DNA of 64,000 nucleotides, from positions 1 to 64,000 of the forward strand of contig CASFXG010000015.1 in assembly GCA_949298635.1 (NCBI GenBank), read 5' to 3'. The notes beneath the pieces were generated by a model that saw nothing but the letters and a program-made list of their open reading frames with translations, was not told the origin of the DNA and did no database searches. Within the stretch, counting starts at the first letter, position 1. Each line of letters begins with the position of its first letter. Source of the DNA: an uncultured Coriobacteriaceae bacterium. Lineage in GTDB: Bacteria > Actinomycetota > Coriobacteriia > Coriobacteriales > Coriobacteriaceae. The position numbers were made by a program, and so were the translations under genes. Below are positions 29,462 through 36,734 of the stretch, piece by piece.

Positions 29462-29490
29462 TTGACGCAGCCGTGCAGGCGGGGTATTAT
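29462..29490 (+). promoter_or_regulatory. tRNA-Ile promoter
   Basis: TTGACG (29462-29467) and TATTAT (29485-29490) are separated by 17 bases, with the -10 box ending 13 bases before the tRNA-Ile gene. Confidence 0.75.
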
Positions 29491-29503
29491 CTCCTGGTGC
29501 GAT

Positions 29504-29580
29504 GGACCTGTAGCTCAGTTGGTTAGAGCGTCCGGCTGATAACCGGGAGGTCACAAGTTCGAATCTTGTCAGGTCCACCA
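29504..29580 (+). tRNA. tRNA-Ile (anticodon GAT)
   Basis: This is a 77-base cloverleaf. The acceptor pair is GGACCTG with CAGGTCC, the D-loop segment is AGCTCAGTTGGTTAGAGC, the anticodon loop is CTGATAA, the T-arm contains GTTCGAATC, and CCA is encoded (29578-29580). Confidence 0.98.
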
Positions 29581-29590
29581 ACTCTTTCGC

Positions 29591-29635
29591 AATAAACACC
29601 CCAGCGAGAGCCGAGTCGCCGCTGGGGTGTTTATT
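29591..29635 (+). terminator. Hairpin between tRNA-Ile and tRNA-Ala
   Basis: A perfect 16-base-pair stem starts AATAAACACCCCAGCG (29591-29606) and is matched at 29620-29635. It separates the two tRNA genes and could terminate or mark processing. Confidence 0.75.
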
Positions 29636-29641
29636 CCTAAA

Positions 29642-29772
<131 letters not shown>

Positions 29773-29783
29773 GAGACCACATC

Positions 29784-29807
29784 GACCCCGCTGCCGCGGG
29801 GTCTTTT
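29784..29807 (+). terminator. tRNA operon terminator, copy 1
   Basis: GACCCCGC pairs with GCGGGGTC around a 4-base loop, and TTTT follows. Confidence 0.85.
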
Positions 29808-29971
29808 CGTATCCGGGGGCATGACGGGGGTTCGAACCCCGGTGGGGGCGCGGAGCGGTGCAAACGGCGCGAGCCGTTTGCCGCGGAGCGCGCAAGGCGG
29901 CGCAGCCGCCGCAGCGGAGGGAGCGAGCGCAGCGAGCGGCGAACCCCCTTACCTCCACCAGAGACCACATC

Positions 29972-29995
29972 GACCCCGCCGCCGCGGGGTCTTTT
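29972..29995 (+). terminator. tRNA operon terminator, copy 2
   Basis: This is the second copy of the GACCCCGC / GCGGGGTC hairpin followed by TTTT, with loop CGCC instead of TGCC. Confidence 0.8.
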
Positions 29996-30143
29996 CGTAT
30001 TTAGCGCAGGGCGGGCCCGAACCTCGGCGCGTGTAGTCCTGGCTGGCACTCAACCGTTCGACAACATCATTTGCAGGGGTAGAGTCGGTCGCGATAAGAT
30101 GGTACCCGCAACATCCCGTCGAGCAGGTTGGTAACGAGACGTC

Positions 30144-30971
30144 ATGGCAAACAGGCAGCTGAGCGTATCGGGTCCGTTCGTACCCGAGGAGAGCGAAACC
30201 ATAGGATTCGGTGAAGCCCCGGCAGGCTCAGTTCAGCAAAGCCATGCGGAAAAAGCGGCGCCCGCGCTCTATACCCAGCTCACCGACATCATACGTGAGA
30301 AGATCTATTCCCGTGAATGGGCGGTAAAGAGTAAGATCCCCTCGGAACACGAGCTCATGGCGCAGTACCGCCTGGCGCGTGGAACTGTTCGCCGTGCCAT
30401 TAGCGCGCTCGTGGATGAAGGGCTGCTCGTGCGCGAGCACGGACGCGGCACCTTCGTCGCCGAGCCCGGTCTCTCCCATGCCGTGGAGTCCCGCCCCTTC
30501 TCGTTCGCTGAGGCTCTGCACAACCAAGGGAAGGCGTTCAAAACGGTCGTCGTCGACGAATGGGTGACGCCCGCGCCTTCCGATGTGGCGATCGAGCTCG
30601 ACGTCCCGCCCCATAGCGATGTGATGTTCCTGCGCCGCGTGCGCTACGTCGACGATGTGCCCATTATGTGCCAGGAGAGCTGGCTCAGCCTGCAGGAGTG
30701 CCCCGGCCTTTGCGATATCGACTACCGGAATGAATCGCTGTTCGACGCTGTCGAGCGCTGTGCAGGGCGCAAGATCAAATATTCGAAGATGCGCTATGCC
30801 GCACGCATCGCAGGCAAAGAGCACGGAGATCTGCTCGCCTGCGAGGAGACTGCCGCCATCCTTTTGCTCGAGCAGACCATTAGCCTCGCCGATCATCGTC
30901 CCATCGAGTGGGGCACCACCTGGTTCCGCCCCGGACAGTCGATCGTAAGTAACGCGGTACAGCCCGATTAA
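30144..30971 (+). CDS. GntR-family (HutC/UTRA) transcriptional regulator
   Basis: The protein has 275 residues. After a ~40-residue polar N-terminal extension, the GntR winged helix covers about 42-108 (LYTQLTDIIREKIYSREW, IPSEHELMAQYRLARGTVRR, GRGTFVAEPG). A UTRA ligand domain follows to the end. It lies directly upstream of the isomerase-PTS operon on the same strand. Half-sites in the gap between them suggest it is the local repressor, probably responding to a sugar phosphate. Confidence 0.88.
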   Translation: MANRQLSVSGPFVPEESETIGFGEAPAGSVQQSHAEKAAPALYTQLTDIIREKIYSREWAVKSKIPSEHELMAQYRLARGTVRRAISALVDEGLLVREHGRGTFVAEPGLSHAVESRPFSFAEALHNQGKAFKTVVVDEWVTPAPSDVAIELDVPPHSDVMFLRRVRYVDDVPIMCQESWLSLQECPGLCDIDYRNESLFDAVERCAGRKIKYSKMRYAARIAGKEHGDLLACEETAAILLLEQTISLADHRPIEWGTTWFRPGQSIVSNAVQPD

Positions 30972-31017
30972 CGAAATCCATCGACCGCTCACGGAGATTT
31001 GTGCATTTTTGCCTTGC

Positions 31018-31079
31018 AAACTTGTTCAAAAAACTATATAGATGTGTTGAAACTTGTATATAAAAAAATGTACAAGTTT
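31018..31079. promoter_or_regulatory. Candidate GntR operator half-sites
   Basis: The 9-mers AAACTTGTT (31018-31026), AAACTTGTA (31050-31058) and TACAAGTTT (31071-31079) occur in an AT-rich stretch. The last two form a perfect inverted repeat with a 12-base spacer. ACTTGTA/TACAAGT half-sites fit GntR/HutC operators. Confidence 0.6.
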
Positions 31080-31130
31080 GCGCCAACATAGGCGCACTCT
31101 GGTTGGGAGTCGATGGAAGGGATGCTGCCT

Positions 31131-31835
31131 ATGGAGAAGGTACGTCTTAGAAAGCCGTTTTTCGTGGTCAACCCCAAATCGTATCTCTATGGGGACGATG
31201 CCCTCGCGTTGGCGCGGAAGGCGGACGAGCTGGCGGAGCGGTATGACATCGACTGCCTCTTCACCGCACAGCTTATCGATTTGCCGCGCATCATCGCGGA
31301 GTGCCCGCACCTCGTGCCGTGCGCTCAGGCCATGGAGAGCCTGAAGCCTGGCCGCGGCATGGGTCATATCCTGCCCGAGGCGCTTGCCGCTGCAGGCGTG
31401 AAGGCAACGTTCCTGAACCACGCGGAGAATCCCTGCACCGTTCATGAACTCGCCGCGACGATCGCGCGTGCCAACGAAGTCGGTATCCTCACGGTTGTGT
31501 GCGCAGACTCGGTCGAAGAGGGCGAGATGATCGCCTCGCTCAAGCCGGATGTCATGGTCTGCGAGCTCACGAGCCTTATCGGCACCGGCCAGGTTGCCGG
31601 CGAGGACTACATGCGCGGCTCGACCGAGGCTGTGAAGGCAGTCTCGCCCGAGACGCTCGTGCTCCAGGCCGCCGGCATCTCTACCGGCCAGAACGTCTAC
31701 GACGCAATCAGGTACGGAGCCGACGGCACGGGCGGCACGTCCGGTATCGTCGCGGCGGCCGACCCGTTCGCAACCCTCGATGAGATGTTCGCGGCGCTCG
31801 ACCAGGCGCGCACCGATTTCTGCAAGGAGGCGTGA
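31131..31835 (+). CDS. Triose-phosphate isomerase-like TIM barrel protein
   Basis: The protein has 234 residues from the ATG at 31131, which has GGAAGGG 9 bases upstream. ATGs at 31113 and 31122 are alternatives. Triose-phosphate isomerase hallmarks are recognisable: the N-terminal lysine in NPKSYLYG, a histidine in FLNHAEN, and a glutamate in VCELTSLIGTG, followed by a phosphate-binding style GADGTGGTSG. It lies in a PTS-aldolase operon, so a triose- or other sugar-phosphate isomerase acting on aldolase products is likely. It is not the housekeeping TpiA type in length or detail. Confidence 0.7.
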   Translation: MEKVRLRKPFFVVNPKSYLYGDDALALARKADELAERYDIDCLFTAQLIDLPRIIAECPHLVPCAQAMESLKPGRGMGHILPEALAAAGVKATFLNHAENPCTVHELAATIARANEVGILTVVCADSVEEGEMIASLKPDVMVCELTSLIGTGQVAGEDYMRGSTEAVKAVSPETLVLQAAGISTGQNVYDAIRYGADGTGGTSGIVAAADPFATLDEMFAALDQARTDFCKEA

Positions 31836-31838
31836 GCC

Positions 31839-32360
31839 GTGACCGTCTATAAAGGCAAGCTCCAGATGGAGACGCTCGCGGGAAAGCCGACCTACGTGGA
31901 TATCACGGAGGGCGTGCGCGGCGTGATTGCGGAGTCCGGCGTCAAGGAGGGGATCGCCGTCGTTATCTCGTGCCACACGACCTGCGCGGTGTTCTCCGAG
32001 GAATACGACCACGATCACACGCCGGCGGGCGATACGTACCTGCAGGCCGATCTCTCCGATGGCCTCGACAAGATCTTCCCCGAGCAGCATGACTGGAAGA
32101 CGTATCGCTATCCCGGTATCCAGCATTTCGAGGAGGTCGAGTCCTGGCCGAACCTCGATTCGTGGCTGCCCGGCGGCGACCGCACGATGCTCTGGAACGG
32201 CGACGCCCACCTGCGCTCCACGCTCATCGGCAGCAACCAGACGTTCGAGGTCGAGAACGGCGAGCTCCAGATGAACGGCCTCGCGAGCATCTACTTCGTA
32301 GACTTCGATCGCACGCGCGAGCGTACGCGCAAGGTCAAGGTCATCGTCATCGGTGAATAG
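31839..32360 (+). CDS. YjbQ/UPF0047 family protein
   Basis: The protein has 173 residues from a GTG with AAGGAGG upstream. The family core is seen in SCHTTCAVFSEEY, an acidic His-rich YDHDHTPAGDTYLQADLSDGLDKI, the H-containing LWNGDAHLRSTLIGSNQTFEV, and the terminal DFDRTR. YjbQ proteins can show weak thiamin-phosphate synthase activity, but their in vivo role is unsettled. The stop of the isomerase gene lies 3 bases upstream, so the two are co-translated. Confidence 0.8.
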   Translation: MTVYKGKLQMETLAGKPTYVDITEGVRGVIAESGVKEGIAVVISCHTTCAVFSEEYDHDHTPAGDTYLQADLSDGLDKIFPEQHDWKTYRYPGIQHFEEVESWPNLDSWLPGGDRTMLWNGDAHLRSTLIGSNQTFEVENGELQMNGLASIYFVDFDRTRERTRKVKVIVIGE

Positions 32361-32421
32361 GGCAACCCTACAGCATTCGTCCTAGCAGCGAGGGCAGAGC
32401 CCTCGAAGAAAGGGAGCAGCA

Positions 32422-32706
32422 ATGAAGAAGATCGTACTCGCCTGCGGATCCGGCATCGCCACGTCCACGGCTGTCGCCAACAAGGTTGCGGCGTTTCTGA
32501 ACGAGAACGGCATGGCCGGCCAGTACACCATCGTGCAGTGCGCCATCGCCGAGGCGCCGAGCCAGTGCGCCGACGCCGTCATGCTCATCTCTACGACCGT
32601 GCCGCCGGCGGGCATCACCTGCCCGTACGTGAACGGCGTCTCGTTCCTCACGAACATGGGCGTCGCCCAGACCCAGCAGCAGATCCTCGACATCCTCAAG
32701 CAGTAG
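32422..32706 (+). CDS. PTS galactitol-type IIB component
   Basis: The protein has 94 residues with the P-loop and phosphocysteine motif LACGSGIATSTAVANKV (Cys8), typical of the galactitol-family IIB domain. It accepts phosphate from the IIA protein and passes it to the sugar. It is followed by the IIC gene after 73 bases. AAAGGGAG precedes the ATG. Confidence 0.9.
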   Translation: MKKIVLACGSGIATSTAVANKVAAFLNENGMAGQYTIVQCAIAEAPSQCADAVMLISTTVPPAGITCPYVNGVSFLTNMGVAQTQQQILDILKQ

Positions 32707-32779
32707 GGTGCGGTGCGCGGGGGAGGCTTTGGGAGAACGCCCTCCCCGCTGAATGCAAACATAGGAAGAAGGAGGAAAG

Positions 32780-34186
32780 ATGGAAGCTATTACCGCGTTT
32801 TTCAGCTTCATCCAAGGACTGGGCGTCAATGTCATGATGCCGATCCTGCTCACCATCTTCGGCACCATCCTGGGCGCCGGCTTTGGTAAGAGCCTCAAGG
32901 CCGGCCTCACCGTCGGCGTGGGCTTCATCGGCCTGAACCTGATCATCAACAACGTGCTCGGCACGAGCCTCGCGCCCGCCGTCCAGGAGATGACCACCCG
33001 CTTCGGCCTCGCCCTGAACATCATCGATGTGGGCTGGCCTGCGTCTTCGGCCATCGCCATGGGCACGACCATCGGCATGTTCATCATCCCGCTCGGCCTG
33101 CTCGTGAACATCCTCATGCTCGTCACGAACACCACGCAGACGATCGACGTCGACATCTGGAACTACTGGCACTTCGCCTTCACCGGCTCCATCGTCGCGA
33201 TCATCACCGGCGACGTCATGCTCGGCTTCGCAGCGGCCGTCATCAACATGGTCGTCGTGCTCATCCTGGGCGACATCACCGCACCGCAGGTCGAGAAGTC
33301 GCTCGGCATGCCCGGTGTGTCGCTGCCCCACGGCTTCACCGCCGCGTTCGCGCCCATCGCCATGTTCATCAACTGGGTCATCGACAAGATCCCCGGCGTG
33401 CGCGACATCAACCTCGACGTCGAGTCCATGCAGAAGAAGTTCGGCGTCTTCGGTGAGCCGCTCATGGTGGGTACGGTCATCGGCCTCATCATCGGCTGCA
33501 TCGCCTACTTCGACGCCACCGACATCGCTGGTTCCGTGACGGTCATCCTCGGCCTCGGCGTCTCCCTCGGTGCCGTGCTCGTGCTCATCCCGCGTATGGC
33601 GTCGCTCCTCATGGAGGGTCTGCTCCCCATCTCCGATGCCGCTTCCGCGTTCATGCAGAAGCACTTCGCCAAGCGTGGCAAGATCTACATCGGTCTCGAC
33701 TCCGCCGTGGGCGTCGGCCACCCCGTGACCCTGTCGCTCGCGCTCATCCTCATCCCCGTCATGCTGCTGCTCGCCGTGGCGCTGCAGCCGCTTGGCAACC
33801 AGGTCATCCCGTTTGGCGACCTCTCGACCGCGACCTACATGCTCGTGCTCATCACCCCGATCGTGAACAACAACGGCTTCCGCGGCCTCATCGTGGGCAT
33901 CGTCGTGCTCGCCATCGGTCTGCTCATCTCCACGTACATGGCTCCGTTCCAGACCGCCGCTGCTCTGCAGGCTGGTTTCGACGTCGCCTCGTACGCTGGC
34001 AGCGCCGACGCGCTCATCTCGTCGCTCTGCGACGGCGCGAACCCGCTGACCTTCATCTTCGTGTTCCTGTCGAACATCAACGGCTGGGTCTGCATCGGCG
34101 TTACCGGTGTGGCTGCCATCGTGTTCGCCATCTGGAACCGCATGCGCATCCTCAAGGAGGCCAAGGAGCTTCACGAGGAGGCATAA
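32780..34186 (+). CDS. PTS galactitol-type IIC permease
   Basis: The protein has 468 residues, very hydrophobic, with about 10-12 membrane segments. The start MEAITAFFSFIQGLGVNVMM and the LGAGFGKSLKAGLTVGVGFIGLNLII motif are typical of GatC/SgaT-like IIC proteins. GGAGG lies 4 bases before the ATG. The substrate cannot be read from sequence. The adjacent aldolase suggests a hexitol or a ketohexose derivative. Confidence 0.9.
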   Translation: MEAITAFFSFIQGLGVNVMMPILLTIFGTILGAGFGKSLKAGLTVGVGFIGLNLIINNVLGTSLAPAVQEMTTRFGLALNIIDVGWPASSAIAMGTTIGMFIIPLGLLVNILMLVTNTTQTIDVDIWNYWHFAFTGSIVAIITGDVMLGFAAAVINMVVVLILGDITAPQVEKSLGMPGVSLPHGFTAAFAPIAMFINWVIDKIPGVRDINLDVESMQKKFGVFGEPLMVGTVIGLIIGCIAYFDATDIAGSVTVILGLGVSLGAVLVLIPRMASLLMEGLLPISDAASAFMQKHFAKRGKIYIGLDSAVGVGHPVTLSLALILIPVMLLLAVALQPLGNQVIPFGDLSTATYMLVLITPIVNNNGFRGLIVGIVVLAIGLLISTYMAPFQTAAALQAGFDVASYAGSADALISSLCDGANPLTFIFVFLSNINGWVCIGVTGVAAIVFAIWNRMRILKEAKELHEEA

Positions 34187-34248
34187 GCCATCCATGATGA
34201 CCCCCTGGCGGCAGGAGCCGTTGCCCAGGGGATCAAGGTAAGGTAGAT

Positions 34249-34288
34249 GCCCGCGGCCGCAGGCTCCGAGCTGCGGTCGCGGGCTTTT
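34249..34288 (+). terminator. Terminator after the IIC gene
   Basis: A 14-base-pair GC-rich stem (GCCCGCGGCCGCAG with its partner, one G-U pair) and an 8-base loop are followed by TTTT. Some read-through to the downstream genes is possible, because the operon functions continue. Confidence 0.85.
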
Positions 34289-34327
34289 CCTCGAACGAGT
34301 GGCGTAACGGGTCGAAAGCGGGGTGCA

Positions 34328-34990
34328 ATGATGGCTTCTCGACATGATGGAGACGGGGACGCTCTGGCCGGTGATGTCGTGCACGGCGAGGTCGCGGCAG
34401 AAGAACACGGCTCGAGCGAGGATGCAGCGCGCACCTATACGTACGACGCGCGACGCTACCTCTTCGACGTGCAAATCACCGGCGCGGTAGGGGCGCTTGC
34501 GGCCGTTGCGGGCGCGGTGATGGTCGCCACCGGCTTCCTCGCGTTCTTCGGTGCGATCGCGTTCGTGCTGGGGCTCTACACGGCGTTCAACGCGTTCATC
34601 GCGAAATGCTATCCGCGTGTAGCGACTTTGGATGAGGAGTACCTTGTGCTCGAGTCGTTCGGCCGGCGCGACGTGTATCGCATCGCGGACATACACCGCA
34701 TCCAGCTGCGCGAGAACGGCAAGACCCGTTCCATCTACGTGCGCTTCAACGGCGGCGGCGTGTTGCGCGGGCGGTATTTCATCGGGTGCGGCGATATGTA
34801 CGACGAAAACGGGCAGCGAGCGCAGGCGCTCTATGACGCCCTCCTCGACCTGCAGGCGCGCCTCGACCCCGAGAACATCCGCGTCATCGCCCGCAAGCAA
34901 GCGATGCGTGCCGCTGCGCGCGCGGAAGCAGAGGCCGCCGAGCCCAAGTCTGTCTCGCGCAGGCATAACCGCAAGAAGCGCCGTACGTAG
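34328..34990 (+). CDS. Membrane protein with PH-like C-terminal region, unknown function
   Basis: The protein has 220 residues. A polar acidic N-terminus (about 1-40) is followed by two close membrane segments (about 50-95) and a beta-rich segment (YLVLESFGRRDVYRIADIHRI, TRSIYVRFNGGG) that resembles bacterial PH-type domains. The C-terminus is basic (KSVSRRHNRKKRRT). The ATG at 34328 is chosen because an earlier in-frame start lies inside the terminator stem. It sits between the IIC and aldolase genes but has no obvious metabolic link. Confidence 0.65.
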   Translation: MMASRHDGDGDALAGDVVHGEVAAEEHGSSEDAARTYTYDARRYLFDVQITGAVGALAAVAGAVMVATGFLAFFGAIAFVLGLYTAFNAFIAKCYPRVATLDEEYLVLESFGRRDVYRIADIHRIQLRENGKTRSIYVRFNGGGVLRGRYFIGCGDMYDENGQRAQALYDALLDLQARLDPENIRVIARKQAMRAAARAEAEAAEPKSVSRRHNRKKRRT

Positions 34991-35077
34991 CGCGCCTGCG
35001 GCATCGAACGCCCGCTACCGAACGCCTGCCACTGAACGCCCACCACCCTGGCGTGTTCCATATAGAAAGGATTGGAT

Positions 35078-35965
35078 ATGCTGGTAAACCTTCGGGATAT
35101 CTGCGCTATCGCCGAGCAGAACAACATGGCGATCGCCTCGTTCAACGCGCCGAGTATGGAGGCCCTGCGCGCGACGATCGATGCGGCGGAGCAAACGGGC
35201 TACCCCGTCATCCTCTCCCATGCCGAGGCACACGAGAGCGTCATGCCGCTCGATGCCATGGGTCCCGCCATGGTGGCGCTTGCCGAGCGCTCGAGCGCCA
35301 TGGTGTGCGTCCACCTCGATCACTGCGAGCACCTGTCGTACATGCGTCGCGCGCTCGAGATGGGCTTCACCGGAGCCATGTACGACGGTTCCATGGAACC
35401 CTATGAGGTCAACCTTGAGAACTCCGCTCGTGCTGCCGCTATGTGCCATAGCTTCGATTGCGGCCTCGAGTGCGAGCTCGGCTCCATGGGATCGCGCGAG
35501 GGAGGCGAGTCTGCCGAGGGGGGTACCGCTGAGGAGGCTGGAGCCGTCTATACCGACCCCGATCAGGCGCGCGCGTTCGTGAAGGCGACCGACCTCGATA
35601 TCCTCGCGTGCTCGTTCGGTACCGTCCACGGCCTGTACAAGGGCGAGCCGCATCTGCAGTTTGATGTGCTCACCAAGATTCGCTCGCGGGTGAAGGTGCC
35701 GCTCGTGATGCACGGCGGCTCGGGTGTCTCCGACGAGGATTATGCGCGCGCGATCGACGCGGGCATCCGCAAGATTAACTACTATACCTATGGGGCGAAG
35801 TATGCTGGCGATGCCGCCGCGTCTGTCGTCGACGACGTGCGCGCGTCCGCGTCGGGCAAGCCGGTCTACTGGCACGATTTGACGGTAGCGGCGTACGAGC
35901 GCCTGGTAGAGGACTTCTCTTCGGTCATCAAGGTGTTCGCCAACGGCGCGGCGCCGCTTGCATAA
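35078..35965 (+). CDS. Class II fructose/tagatose-bisphosphate aldolase
   Basis: This is a zinc-dependent aldolase splitting a ketose 1,6-bisphosphate into two trioses. It has 295 residues. Likely zinc ligands and motifs are VHLDHCEHL, ELGSMG, CSFGTVHGLYKGEP, and LVMHGGSGVSDEDY. The conserved NYYTYGAKYA region follows. The ATG at 35078 has AAAGGA 6 bases upstream. With the IIA gene 10 bases downstream it completes the sugar-phosphate pathway begun by the PTS. Tagatose- and fructose-type specificity cannot be told apart here. Confidence 0.88.
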   Translation: MLVNLRDICAIAEQNNMAIASFNAPSMEALRATIDAAEQTGYPVILSHAEAHESVMPLDAMGPAMVALAERSSAMVCVHLDHCEHLSYMRRALEMGFTGAMYDGSMEPYEVNLENSARAAAMCHSFDCGLECELGSMGSREGGESAEGGTAEEAGAVYTDPDQARAFVKATDLDILACSFGTVHGLYKGEPHLQFDVLTKIRSRVKVPLVMHGGSGVSDEDYARAIDAGIRKINYYTYGAKYAGDAAASVVDDVRASASGKPVYWHDLTVAAYERLVEDFSSVIKVFANGAAPLA

Positions 35966-35975
35966 GGAGGGTTTC

Positions 35976-36449
35976 ATGGGAAACGTTGATATCGACCTGT
36001 TCAAGCCTGAGCTCGTGTTCTTCGACTTCGAGGCTGCCGACCGCTTTGATTTCTTCAAGAAGATGGAAGCCGTGCTTTTGGAAGGCGGCTACATCAAGGA
36101 CACGTGGTACGACGCGATCACGACGCGCGAGAAGAACTTCCCGACCGGGCTCCAGTTCGAGACCATCTCCGTCGCGCTGCCGCATGTGGATCCCGAGCAT
36201 CTCATCAAGCCCTATATTGCCGTGATTCGCCCGAAGGATCCCGTTGTGTTCGAGGGGATGGCCGGCATCGGTGGCGACATCCCGGCTGAGCTCATCGTGA
36301 ACCTCGGCCTCACCGAGCACGCCGAGGGGCAGGTCGCGGTGCTCCAGGCGCTCATGGGCGTCTTTTTGGATGCGGGCGCCGTCGAAGACATCCGCGCCCA
36401 GACCACGCCCGAAGGCATGGTCGCCACCATGCGCCGTCTCTGCGCCTAA
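35976..36449 (+). CDS. PTS IIA component (fructose/galactitol type)
   Basis: The protein has 157 residues with the EIIA type-2 phosphohistidine motif SVALPHVDPEHL (His70). It receives phosphate from HPr and passes it to the IIB protein encoded 3 kb upstream. The ATG at 35976 follows AAGGAGG by 5 bases. The gene ends the operon and a very strong hairpin follows. Confidence 0.9.
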   Translation: MGNVDIDLFKPELVFFDFEAADRFDFFKKMEAVLLEGGYIKDTWYDAITTREKNFPTGLQFETISVALPHVDPEHLIKPYIAVIRPKDPVVFEGMAGIGGDIPAELIVNLGLTEHAEGQVAVLQALMGVFLDAGAVEDIRAQTTPEGMVATMRRLCA

Positions 36450-36462
36450 AGCCACCTAACAC

Positions 36463-36516
36463 TTTGGGGACGGGGTCAAAAGTGTTCTTTTCAACACTTT
36501 TGACCCCGTCCCCAAA
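36463..36516. terminator. 24-base-pair perfect hairpin, probable bidirectional terminator
   Basis: The arms 36463-36486 and 36493-36516 are perfectly complementary, with a 6-base loop (CTTTTC). The left arm starts TTTGGGGACGGGGTC. Its distal 15 bases also occur at 26-40. It lies just after the PTS IIA gene. Confidence 0.85.
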
Positions 36517-36633
36517 ATACTACGCGACGACGTCGACGTTTTCCGCCATTTTTCTCCTTGCGAACGGCGAAACTGTCGGAAAATGTCGACATCGTTTGCC
36601 ACGACGAGAAGCGCTGCCCTGCGATGGCGCACA

Positions 36634-36664
36634 TGGGACTTTGAGACACGGTGTCAAAGTCCCA
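36634..36664. repeat. Intergenic hairpin repeat, copy A
   Basis: TGGGACTTTGA (36634-36644) pairs with TCAAAGTCCCA (36654-36664). A related 31-base element at 39455-39485 matches at 26 of 31 positions. Copy A ends 27 bases before a TATACT box upstream of the ABC exporter gene. Confidence 0.7.
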
Positions 36665-36690
36665 TTCTCGAGCGGGTGCGGCGGGTGGTA

Positions 36691-36696
36691 TATACT
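36691..36696 (+). promoter_or_regulatory. -10 box of the ABC exporter gene
   Basis: TATACT, preceded by TA (TATATACT), lies 38 bases before the start codon. No clear -35 box is present. The hairpin repeat copy A occupies the upstream region. Confidence 0.4.
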
Positions 36697-36734
36697 GGTG
36701 CGCTGCAACCCTCAACCATGTGAAAGGCGTTTTT

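Noticed and set aside
32696-34966. A 756-codon minus-strand frame rich in His, Asp and Glu
   Set aside because: It is a shadow of the PTS IIC gene and the following membrane gene.
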